Assembly: GCF_051175315.1 (NCBI RefSeq)
Contig: NZ_CP195100.1
Coordinates: forward strand, 6,076,001-6,140,000
Direction: 5' to 3'
Origin: Tundrisphaera sp051175315
Lineage (GTDB): Bacteria > Planctomycetota > Planctomycetia > Isosphaerales > Isosphaeraceae
Length of the DNA: 64,000 nt
Shown here: piece after piece, positions 7,993-15,891 of the stretch
Layout of the letters: each line of letters starts with the position of its first letter
How positions within the stretch are numbered: the stretch's first letter is position 1
Translations under genes and position numbers: made by a program
Notes under the pieces: generated by a model
What the model saw: the letters and a program-made list of their open reading frames with translations, nothing else
Told to the model about the DNA's origin: nothing
Databases searched by the model: none

Positions 7993-8823
7993 TCAATCTT
8001 CCCCTTCGAGTTGGTCCAGCCAGGCGATCAGCCGGCGGAGATTGGGCGTGGTCGGGCCGGGATCGCGCTCGATGGTCACGTCGATCGGCTCGACCTCGTC
8101 CGGGTCGACCTCGACCCCATCGACGGTCTTGCTGACGACGGTGAAGACCTCATCGTCCATGTCGTCCCCGGTGACCGTGACCGTGCCGCCGAACTCGCGG
8201 ACGAGCACCTGGAAGAACTCCTCTTTGGGGCCGTCGTTGACCACCTCATCATGCAGGCCCAGGGCCAGGAGGCCGCGGCAGACCTCCTCATAGGGCAGGT
8301 CGATCTGCCAGGACTGGGTGTCGCGATCGACGTCCGGCTCGAAGAGGAGGCAGAGGATCGGCCGCGTGAGTATACCCGAATGGAACAACCAGTCGAGCGC
8401 CTCGGCCAGACCTCGGCCGATCCGGTAGACGACATCATCATGGCGCGGCAGGGCATAGATCACGTCGGGGTCGTCGGGGTGGAAGATCAGGGTATCCCCA
8501 CCCACCGTGTCGCCGAAGGCGACCGCCTCGACCGCCCGCGAGGGTGGTAGCACCCCGTCCTCATCCCAGAACCAGCGCCCCCCGGCGATCTGCTCGCGGA
8601 GGAAGTCGCGGAGCCAGAGGGTGAACCGCTCGACCTCGGCGGGCTCCTTGATCCGCACCCAGTTGGACAGGCTCCCCTTGCCGTACCGGGTCAGGAAGGC
8701 CTCGTAGCCCTCGGGGAAGCGGACGCCGAGGCGGCCGGCGACGGCGGCGATCTCGGCGGGATCCACGGGCTTGCGAAGCGTCGAGGCGACGAGGATTTCC
8801 CAGGAGGGCTCGGGGCTGGGCAT
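7993..8823 (-). CDS. SMI1/KNR4-family protein
   Basis: 276 residues. The N-terminal part carries an SMI1/KNR4-like core (VDPAEIAAVAGRLGVRFPEGYEAF, RYGKGSLSNWVRI, then GDTVGGDTLIFHPDD). These domains occur as immunity proteins of toxin systems and also as stand-alone proteins. No toxin gene is next to it. The acidic C-terminal half (MDDEVFTVVSKTVDGVEVDPDEVEP) has no assignment. It is divergent from the PIG-L gene and upstream of lexA on the same strand. Confidence 0.7.
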   Translation of the reverse strand: MPSPEPSWEILVASTLRKPVDPAEIAAVAGRLGVRFPEGYEAFLTRYGKGSLSNWVRIKEPAEVERFTLWLRDFLREQIAGGRWFWDEDGVLPPSRAVEAVAFGDTVGGDTLIFHPDDPDVIYALPRHDDVVYRIGRGLAEALDWLFHSGILTRPILCLLFEPDVDRDTQSWQIDLPYEEVCRGLLALGLHDEVVNDGPKEEFFQVLVREFGGTVTVTGDDMDDEVFTVVSKTVDGVEVDPDEVEPIDVTIERDPGPTTPNLRRLIAWLDQLEGED

Positions 8824-8943
8824 CGCGGGAATCCTCCGGCCGGGTGGGAGCGGGCATCGGGACGATGTCGAGGTTATAGTGGGCCCCGGCCGGGCGGGCA
8901 AGGAACCGCAACCGGCCCTTTTTCGAGCCCCTCGGAGCGTATC

Positions 8944-9726
8944 ATGGCCCCGGCATCGCCCGCCCGCGTCCTCGCGATCCACGCCCACCCCGACGACATC
9001 GAATTCCAGTGCGCCGGGACGCTGGCCCTGCTGGCCGATGCCGGATGCCACCTGACCCTGGCGACGATGACGCCCGGTGATTGCGGAGGCGCGGGGATCG
9101 ACCCGGAGGAACTGGCGGCGACCCGGCGGGCCGAGGCGAAGGCGGCGGCCGACCTCCTCGGTGCGGACTACACCTGCCTGGAGTTCCGCGACCTGGCGAT
9201 CTTCGACGACGACGAGTCGCGCCGGCGCGTGACCGAGGCGATCCGCCGGGCCCGGCCCGACGTGATCCTGACGGCCCCCCCGATCGACTATCTCGTCGAC
9301 CACGAGACGACCAGCCGCCTGGTGCGCGACGCCTGCTTCACGGCGACCCTACAGAACTACGCCACCCGGCGGTGGGAGCCGGCAACGCCCCTGGCGAAGA
9401 TCCCCCACCTCTATTATGTCGATCCCATCGAAGGGCACGACCGCGACGGGAACCCGGTGCCGGTCGGGTTCCACGTCGATGTCTCGGCCGTCTCCGAACG
9501 CAAGAAGGCGATGCTCGCCTGCCACGCCAGCCAGTACCGGTGGCTCCAGGAGCAGCACGGCATCGCCGATTACCTGGAGGCCCAGGCCCGATGGGGGGCC
9601 CGGCGCGGCTCGGAGATCGGCGTGGCCAGCGCGGAGGCGTTCCGCCAGTACCTCGGCCACGCCTACCCGCACGACAACCTCCTGCTCGCCCTGCTCGGGC
9701 AGGACGGTCGCGGCGGCCTGGCCTGA
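8944..9726 (+). CDS. PIG-L family deacetylase
   Basis: 260 residues of the LmbE/PIG-L zinc amidohydrolase family, which deacetylates GlcNAc-containing small molecules or glycans. The metal/catalytic motif AHPDDIE (14-20) and the third ligand region YLVDHETTSRL (H120) are clear. It could act in thiol-cofactor (BshB/MshB-like) or glycan metabolism. Nothing in the neighbourhood decides between them. A GGAG sequence lies 6 bp before the ATG. A TATAGT hexamer at 8875-8880 is a possible -10. Confidence 0.88.
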   Translation: MAPASPARVLAIHAHPDDIEFQCAGTLALLADAGCHLTLATMTPGDCGGAGIDPEELAATRRAEAKAAADLLGADYTCLEFRDLAIFDDDESRRRVTEAIRRARPDVILTAPPIDYLVDHETTSRLVRDACFTATLQNYATRRWEPATPLAKIPHLYYVDPIEGHDRDGNPVPVGFHVDVSAVSERKKAMLACHASQYRWLQEQHGIADYLEAQARWGARRGSEIGVASAEAFRQYLGHAYPHDNLLLALLGQDGRGGLA

Positions 9727-9729
9727 CGC

Positions 9730-10203
9730 TCAGGGGGACGGCGGGGTGGTCCCGGCGGGGTAGACGATCAGCCACCAGGTCCGATGCATCTTCCCCGCGT
9801 CGGTCTCCAGTTCGGCGACCGCCTGGATCGTCTCCCCCTTGGCCAGGCCATCGAAGTCGATCGTGGTGAACTGGCCATTCTTGCCGGCCTTCATCAGGAG
9901 GGTCTGCTTGCCCGTGGCGAGGCCCCAGGTCTGGGCGGCGCGGGCCCCCTTGGCACCGGCCTCGGGCAGGACCAGCGACAGGGTCTTCGCCCCCGGCGTG
10001 ATCTCGCCGATCGTCCCGGTCAGGGTGCGGAACCCGCCCGATTTGGCCTCGCCGACTTCAACCGTTTTGGTCACCCGCTCCTTGGTCGTCGTCGGCCTGG
10101 GTCCGGCGGGTGGAGGGACGGTCTTGGTCGCCTGGGCCATGCCGATCGAGGCGGGGCCGACGATCAGGGCCAGCGTGGCCAGCCCGCGCGCGAGGATGTG
10201 CAT
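9730..10203 (-). CDS. Secreted protein of unknown function, 157 aa
   Basis: Signal peptide (about 1-25: basic start, hydrophobic LATLALIVGPAS, AQA cleavage), then a Thr/Pro-rich linker and a compact beta-rich domain (FRTLTGTIGEITPGAKTLSLVL, AVAELETDAGKMHRTWWLIVYP). I do not recognise the domain. Its stop is 3 bp from the convergent PIG-L stop. Predicted periplasmic. Confidence 0.6.
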   Translation of the reverse strand: MHILARGLATLALIVGPASIGMAQATKTVPPPAGPRPTTTKERVTKTVEVGEAKSGGFRTLTGTIGEITPGAKTLSLVLPEAGAKGARAAQTWGLATGKQTLLMKAGKNGQFTTIDFDGLAKGETIQAVAELETDAGKMHRTWWLIVYPAGTTPPSP

Positions 10204-10302
10204 CGTTGATTGCTCCGAGATGAGTCGAGGGGCGGCCGGATCGGCCGAGACCCCTCCGACTCTAACGGCTCCCGATGGGGCGGGCCAGGATGGACCCGCC
10301 GA

Positions 10303-13300
10303 TCATTTGCGGGTGGCAAGGAAGGCGATCAGGTCGGCCAGCTCGGCGTCGGACAGCACCTGGTCGAGCCCGGCGGGCATGACGGAGAGGTCGCCGGGGC
10401 GGATCGACTCGACCTCCTCGCGGGGGATCCGGGCCTCGCGGTCGGCCCCGAGCGTGAGGGTGATGCTATCGGGCGTCTCCTCCTTGACGATGCCGGACTG
10501 GACCTGGCCCGACTGGAGGGCGACGGCCACCGGCTCGTACCCCCGGACGAAGCTGGCGCTCGGGTACAGGATCGCCTCCAGGAGATCCTGCTTGCCCCGG
10601 ATCTGGCCGATTTTCGAGAGGTCCGGGCCCACCTTGCCGCCGAGGTAGCCGATGGCGTGGCAGGTCGAACAGGCCGCCTTCGGCCCGTTGAATACGGCCT
10701 GGCCCCGGCGGACATCCCCACCGTCGATCCGGCCCAGCTTCTCGCGGAGCCGGGCGACCTGCGCCGCCTCGTCGACGTGGAGCGAGGCGTAGAGCCGACC
10801 GGCCGCCTCCCGCACCGGCGGGCCGAAGCGATCGAGGATCGGCCGGATCACGCCGACCCGGATCGCAGAGCGGGCCTCGGCGTGTTCCAGGGCATCGACC
10901 AGCGCCAGCCCGGCCGCGTCGTCCTTGGTCCGCTCGAAGGCCAGCGCGAGGCGCTCGACCTCCAGCGGGCTCGCCGCGCGGATCGCCCCGGCGAGGGCCG
11001 AATATTGATCTTTGGACAGGGCCGCACGGGCCAGCACCTCGGCCGCGTCGGATCGTTCCGGGGCGGGCCGGTCGGCGGCGAGGTGGTCGAGCAGGAACCG
11101 CAGGTCGGCGGGCCCGACCGGGTCGAGGCCGCCGGGCATCGCGGTCAGGGCGGCCAGGCGGAGCGGGTCGGCCGCCTTCGCGTCCCGGGCCAGGGCAAGC
11201 AGGCCCTGCGCGATGGCCGAGGGCCGCGACCGCCCCCAGGGCAGTGACCGGACGGTCCGCACGGCCTCGGCCGAGAGCGCCGGGTCGCCCGAGGTCAGCG
11301 CCTCGCCCAGGGCCGGGATCCACGGTTCGGGGGCCGCTTTCAGGCCGGATCGCCCCATGACCCGCGCGGCGATCCGGCGGCCCTCGGCGGGCGTCTCCCG
11401 GTCGGCGAGGGTCGCGGCGAGCAACGCCTGGATGGCGGGGGCTCCCAGGACGCTGCCGAGTTGCCGCTCCAGGTCGGCCCGGGCCGCCTCGGGGAGGTCG
11501 GGGGACCGGAGCTTCTCCCGGAAGGACGGCGCGACGGACTCGCCCCAGGCCGGGTGGCGTCCCAGGATCCACGCGGCGATCTCGCGCGACCGGGGGTCGT
11601 CCGAGCCGAGGAGCGGCGTGACCCGGTCAGGACCGCAATGCTCCGACCCCATCTGGTCGAGCGCGATCATCGCGGCCAGCCGGACGGCCGGCGATGGGGA
11701 GTCCAGCCCGAGGCGGACGGGTTCGGGGACGTTCAGCTCGATCAGGGCATGGATCAGGGAGTGCTCGACGATCGGGTCCCGGTTGGCGTCAATGGCCCGG
11801 AGGATCGCCGGGACGACCGAGGGATCGCCGAGCCGGCCCAGGGCCTCGGCGGCGGCGCGGGCGTTGGGGCGGGACGGAGCGGCCAGGATCGGCTTGATGG
11901 AAGCGATGGCCCCGCGATCCCGATGGAGGCTGGCCACATGGAGGGCCGCCTGGCGGTTGGCCTCGTCGGGATCGTTCAGGCCGGCACGAGCGGTGACCCG
12001 GGCCTCGGGCGCGTCGATCCGGGCCGAGGTCCAGATCGCGTTGCGCCGCGCCTCGGGGTCGTCGCCCCGGACGATTCGTCCGAGCGCGGGCAACGCTTCG
12101 AGGGACCGCCGTCCCAGGGCATCCATGGCGCGTCGGCGGACGGCGGGCCGGGGGTCGCCGAGCCGATCGGCCAGCGCATCGGGCGTGGCCTTGGCCCAGT
12201 CGAGCTTGAGGCCGCGCGGGTCGTCGACGCGGGAGGCCCCGGCCTTGCGGACCCGGTAGATCTTCCCGAGGACGTCGGGCTTCTCCAGCTGCGAAGTCGG
12301 GCAGCAGAGCTTGTACCATCCCCCGGTGTCGATCACGACGATGCTGCCGTCGGCGTCTTCCAGGACGTCGGTCGGGTGGTAGTCCCGATCCTCGGAGGCG
12401 AGGAAGTCCTCATCCTGGGTCCGGAACGTCGCCCCGTCGGGGACGAGGACGTGCCGCGACACCTTCCGCATGTTGAACTGGGCCGCGAACAGGTTGCCGC
12501 GGAAGCCGTCGCCGAAGCCCGATGATTCGTAGCAGGCCAGCCCGGAGGGGGCCGCGGCTCCCAGGTGGGTCATCACCGGCATGAAGTCGGGCCGGGTCCG
12601 GGTGTGCCCCTCGGCGGCCGGGTTGAGCTTGCCATAGAGGCCGCCGTAGATGGCGTGCAGGATCCCGTCGCGGCGCCCCCCGGCTGGGATCTGGATGAAG
12701 GTCGTCGTGAAGAACCGCTCCCCCCCGGCCGAGAAGGCGACGTCCACCGGGTTGTCCATCCCGCCGGTCATCACCGGCTCGATCCCCGAGCCGTCGGGGC
12801 GGGCCCGGAAGATGTGGGACGCCTTCGTGACCAGCGGGGACCGGCCCGGCCGGTCGTAGGTCTGCTCGGCGAACGCCCCCTTGGTCCAGTAGATCCAGCC
12901 GTCGGGGCCGAGATACGGGCCGTGGAGGTCGTTGCCGCACCCGGTCAGGGTCTTGCCCTGGAACCACTCGGTGCGGCGGTCGGCGACGCCGTCGCCGTCG
13001 GTGTCGGTCAGCTTCCAGATGCTGGGCGGGGCCGCGGCGTAGAGCGACCCGTCGTGCCAGAGCGTCCCGGCGGGGAACATCATCCGGTCGGCGAAGACGG
13101 TCCGGCGGTCGAACCGGCCGTCGCCGTCGTCGTCCACCAGCTTGACGATCCGGTGCGTGGGGTTTTCCAGCTGCTTCGCCAGGGGCTCGTTCGACCCCGA
13201 CGAGTCGGCCACGTAGAAGGCCCCTTGCTCGTCGAAATCCCCGGTGATCGGCCGGTCGACCAGGGGCGGGCCGGCGATCGCCTCGACCTCGAATCCGTCG

Positions 13301-13410
13301 CGGACCGAGAGCGTGCGGCCGTCGATCAGGGCCTCTCCGGCGTCGAGTCGATGGGCCATCAGGATCAGGAAGAGGGCGAGCCCGCGGAGGGTCGATCGGG
13401 GAGCGGTCAT
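10303..13410 (-). CDS. PVC-type membrane-bound dehydrogenase with HEAT repeats and C-terminal cytochrome c
   Basis: 1035 residues. Signal peptide 1-25. An N-terminal beta-propeller of the soluble-dehydrogenase type occupies about 30-400 (DGFEVEAIAGPP, WIYWTKGAF, NPVDVAFS, DVLEDADGSIVVIDTGGW). HEAT-like helical repeats occupy about 410-870. A cytochrome c-like domain ends the protein, with haem motif CSTCH (C914, C917, H918) and GPDLSKIG. This arrangement is typical of Planctomycetes/Verrucomicrobia, where the family is abundant. The electron donor substrate is unknown, perhaps a sugar. Predicted periplasmic. Confidence 0.93.
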   Translation of the reverse strand: MTAPRSTLRGLALFLILMAHRLDAGEALIDGRTLSVRDGFEVEAIAGPPLVDRPITGDFDEQGAFYVADSSGSNEPLAKQLENPTHRIVKLVDDDGDGRFDRRTVFADRMMFPAGTLWHDGSLYAAAPPSIWKLTDTDGDGVADRRTEWFQGKTLTGCGNDLHGPYLGPDGWIYWTKGAFAEQTYDRPGRSPLVTKASHIFRARPDGSGIEPVMTGGMDNPVDVAFSAGGERFFTTTFIQIPAGGRRDGILHAIYGGLYGKLNPAAEGHTRTRPDFMPVMTHLGAAAPSGLACYESSGFGDGFRGNLFAAQFNMRKVSRHVLVPDGATFRTQDEDFLASEDRDYHPTDVLEDADGSIVVIDTGGWYKLCCPTSQLEKPDVLGKIYRVRKAGASRVDDPRGLKLDWAKATPDALADRLGDPRPAVRRRAMDALGRRSLEALPALGRIVRGDDPEARRNAIWTSARIDAPEARVTARAGLNDPDEANRQAALHVASLHRDRGAIASIKPILAAPSRPNARAAAEALGRLGDPSVVPAILRAIDANRDPIVEHSLIHALIELNVPEPVRLGLDSPSPAVRLAAMIALDQMGSEHCGPDRVTPLLGSDDPRSREIAAWILGRHPAWGESVAPSFREKLRSPDLPEAARADLERQLGSVLGAPAIQALLAATLADRETPAEGRRIAARVMGRSGLKAAPEPWIPALGEALTSGDPALSAEAVRTVRSLPWGRSRPSAIAQGLLALARDAKAADPLRLAALTAMPGGLDPVGPADLRFLLDHLAADRPAPERSDAAEVLARAALSKDQYSALAGAIRAASPLEVERLALAFERTKDDAAGLALVDALEHAEARSAIRVGVIRPILDRFGPPVREAAGRLYASLHVDEAAQVARLREKLGRIDGGDVRRGQAVFNGPKAACSTCHAIGYLGGKVGPDLSKIGQIRGKQDLLEAILYPSASFVRGYEPVAVALQSGQVQSGIVKEETPDSITLTLGADREARIPREEVESIRPGDLSVMPAGLDQVLSDAELADLIAFLATRK

Positions 13411-13502
13411 GGCGTGCCTGCTGGGTCAAGCTAGGGGTGGGACGCGGCTGCAGGATGTCGAGGATAACGATGTAGGCCGGCCGGATCTCCCCTTTTCCCC
13501 GA

Positions 13503-15557
13503 TCAGAAGGCGAGGACGAGCGAAGCGAAGGCGGCGACGGGCGTATCGACCCGGCGGCCGAAGTTGCTGTAGATGTCCCGGAACCCCATCCCCGGCAGCA
13601 GGGCCGCCACGCCGCCGACCATCACCACGGCATCGTTGAGGAACGGGCGGTATTCGAACCCGGTGCTCGGTTCGACGCCGATGGTCCGGTGGATGTGGCC
13701 GGCATACAGGAACTGCTGGAGCACGTTGGTCTGGGCGAACTGGACGAAGTTGATGTTGTTGATCATCTTGAACTTCGGGGTCAGGTCCATCTCCTGGCCG
13801 ACGTTGAACAGGAGTTGGCCCGGGTTCACGAAGTTGCTTTGGCCCTGGATCTTGGAAGACCGGAGGTCGGGCAGGAAGCTCCCCAGGTTCACCAGGTTTA
13901 CGCCGAAGATCGGCACCGCCTGGCGCTGGAGGTAGCTGAAGACGCCGCCAGCGAAGACCTGCTGATCCAGGATCGAATCGAAACCGGTGGCGTGGCCGTT
14001 GTTGATGTTGCTGTCGCCCGACGCCCAGAGGATGGCCGTCTTGAACCGCATCCAGTCGCGGTCGTAGGACAGCTCGAAGGCGGCGAGCTGGGCGCTGATC
14101 AGCTGCGATCGGTTGGCCAGGGGGTTCAGGCTGTCGCGGCCCACCACCCAGTAGAAGGCGTTGTTGACGTTGAACCGGCCCCAGTGGCCGTCGCCGGCGA
14201 ACCCGAGGTAGACGGCGTCGACCTGGTGCTTCTGGTTGATCCCGACCGGGTCCGGCCGGTTCAGGAACCGATTCTTGTTGATGAGGAAGGCCGGATTGTC
14301 GTTGTTGTAGTGGACGCTGGCCTCGGCCGTGTAGCCGGGGAAGATGAAGTCCTGGCGGTAGTAGTTGGCGATGAAGATGTTCTGATTTCGGTCGTGGAAC
14401 GAGTTCAGGCCGCTGTTGGTGTCCTTCTCGAACTGGCGGTTATACAGGAGGTTGTACTGGTCGCGATTGCCGTTGCGGGTGCCGAAGATCCGGGCCCCGC
14501 GATTCACGTCCGAGAAGATCAGGCCGCGGAAGTCGCTGATGAACAGCTGCGACCCGACCCGCGCCGACACGAAGTCGTAGTACGGGCTGGTGTCGGCCAG
14601 CTTGACCTCGCCGAACCACTCCTGGAGCGCGAAGAAGGTCCGGGCCCGGGTCGTGCCGGCGGTCACGCTCGGGTTGACCTGGGCCAGTTCATTGGTGGCC
14701 AGGTAGTTGACGTTGAAGACCGGGGTGATCTTGATCCGCCAGTCCACCGGCTTGAAGCCGGCATCGCCGTGGAAGATGTCGAGCGTGATGTTGTTGAACT
14801 GGGTGAAGAAGAACTGGTCCGGCCGGCCGAAGAACGGGAACTGACCGGCGCGGGCGGTGCTCTCGAACGGCGTGGTCTGGGTCGGGACCCGCCGGTATTC
14901 CATGAAGGTCAGCTGGTTTGCCGTCAGGTCCATGAAGGTGTTCTGCCCGACGATCGGGTAGTCCCCCTTCAGGACGCTCTGGCGATAGGGGTTGATCAGC
15001 CGGCCGAGCTGGAACGGGTACTCGTCCAGCAGGGGGTGGCCCTTGCCGTAGCGGTCCCAGGCCGGATAGCCGATCCGCCAGCGGTCCTCGATCGGGACGA
15101 AGCTCGGGTCGGTCTGCCCTTCCTTGGGCTCGACCCCCGAGTTGCCCGCGAACCCGGTGGTCGGGTCCATCAACGTCCGGAAGAACTCGCCTGGCGGCGT
15201 GACCGGCGGCGGCTCCGGGTCGGGGAAGCTCGGGTCGGTCGGCGGGCGGAGGCCGGGGAGGGTCTCCGGTTCGAGCGGGGCGAACTGGACCGGCCGCGCG
15301 CCGTCGCCGAAGGTCGAATGAGTCGCCGGGGCGGACGCCGCCGGCTCATCGGGCAGGGGCGGGAGGTCATCGGGCCCCGCCGACCAGGACCGCGCGGCCG
15401 AGCATGCCACCAGGACGGAGGCCATCCCCCAGGATCGAATCGGCCGGAGGGCGCGGGTCGCCAGATCCGCGCACGACACCCGCCGGGGGAGGGCCGGGGT
15501 CGCATCATTCGGGCCAGGATGCCCGGAACCGATCCGTCGTGTCTGGGGATGAGGCAT
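13503..15557 (-). CDS. Outer-membrane beta-barrel (porin-like) protein
   Basis: 684 residues from MPHPQTRR. An alternative start at 15425 (MASVLVACSA) would give a more typical signal peptide ending near WSAGPDD. After a Pro-rich linker the protein consists of alternating aromatic/hydrophobic strands (RIKITPVFNVNYLA, FVSARVGSQLFISD, RFNVNNAFYWVVG, WMRFKTAILWASG). It ends in a C-terminal Phe (ASLVLAF), as barrels recognised by the BAM complex do. An extracellular-loop-like Asn/Asp-rich section lies mid-protein. It resembles the large uncharacterised barrel families of planctomycetes. Cargo unknown. Confidence 0.7.
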   Translation of the reverse strand: MPHPQTRRIGSGHPGPNDATPALPRRVSCADLATRALRPIRSWGMASVLVACSAARSWSAGPDDLPPLPDEPAASAPATHSTFGDGARPVQFAPLEPETLPGLRPPTDPSFPDPEPPPVTPPGEFFRTLMDPTTGFAGNSGVEPKEGQTDPSFVPIEDRWRIGYPAWDRYGKGHPLLDEYPFQLGRLINPYRQSVLKGDYPIVGQNTFMDLTANQLTFMEYRRVPTQTTPFESTARAGQFPFFGRPDQFFFTQFNNITLDIFHGDAGFKPVDWRIKITPVFNVNYLATNELAQVNPSVTAGTTRARTFFALQEWFGEVKLADTSPYYDFVSARVGSQLFISDFRGLIFSDVNRGARIFGTRNGNRDQYNLLYNRQFEKDTNSGLNSFHDRNQNIFIANYYRQDFIFPGYTAEASVHYNNDNPAFLINKNRFLNRPDPVGINQKHQVDAVYLGFAGDGHWGRFNVNNAFYWVVGRDSLNPLANRSQLISAQLAAFELSYDRDWMRFKTAILWASGDSNINNGHATGFDSILDQQVFAGGVFSYLQRQAVPIFGVNLVNLGSFLPDLRSSKIQGQSNFVNPGQLLFNVGQEMDLTPKFKMINNINFVQFAQTNVLQQFLYAGHIHRTIGVEPSTGFEYRPFLNDAVVMVGGVAALLPGMGFRDIYSNFGRRVDTPVAAFASLVLAF

Positions 15558-15891
15558 GTCTGACCTTCCGGGATCGAGATCCAATCCAGGACAACCGGCG
15601 CCCTCGGAAAAGTCCTCCGACCTTCCACCCCCTGAATCGTCGCGACGGATCGGGGACCTTGAGTCATTTGTCGAATTGAGCGGTATTGACGGCAGAAATG
15701 ATAGGGACGCTTGTGCGGGTCGCGACAATTCCGCCTTTCTCGACGGTCACGCGGACTTTCCGTCAATTTCCGCGAGCGGCCCGCCGAATGAAATGGTCCG
15801 AGGGCGGGATCGATTCTCGCACGTCGGCGCGACCCAGACGACGGGACCGGGGACCAGCCCGGGCGCCGCGTCTCAGGAGAAAGGGACAGCG
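15558..15891. other. Divergent intergenic region, 334 bp
   Basis: No gene. It separates the porin-like gene (minus) from the GlcG/HbpS-like gene (plus) and should hold promoters for both. A plus-strand promoter candidate is listed separately. An AGGAGAAAGGG ribosome-binding site sits just before the plus-strand ATG at 15892. It is less GC-rich than the flanking genes. Confidence 0.7.
15676..15704 (+). promoter_or_regulatory. Candidate sigma-70-type promoter
   Basis: TTGAGC (15676-15681) and TGATAG (15699-15704) are separated by 17 bp and lie in the AT-richer centre of the divergent region. A start here would leave an untranslated leader of about 180 nt before 15892. Pattern only; planctomycete consensus sequences are not well known to me. 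Confidence 0.3.

Noticed and set aside
13689..15563. Plus-strand open frame antisense to the porin-like gene
   Set aside because: Shadow of a frame with barrel-like strand periodicity and a terminal Phe.
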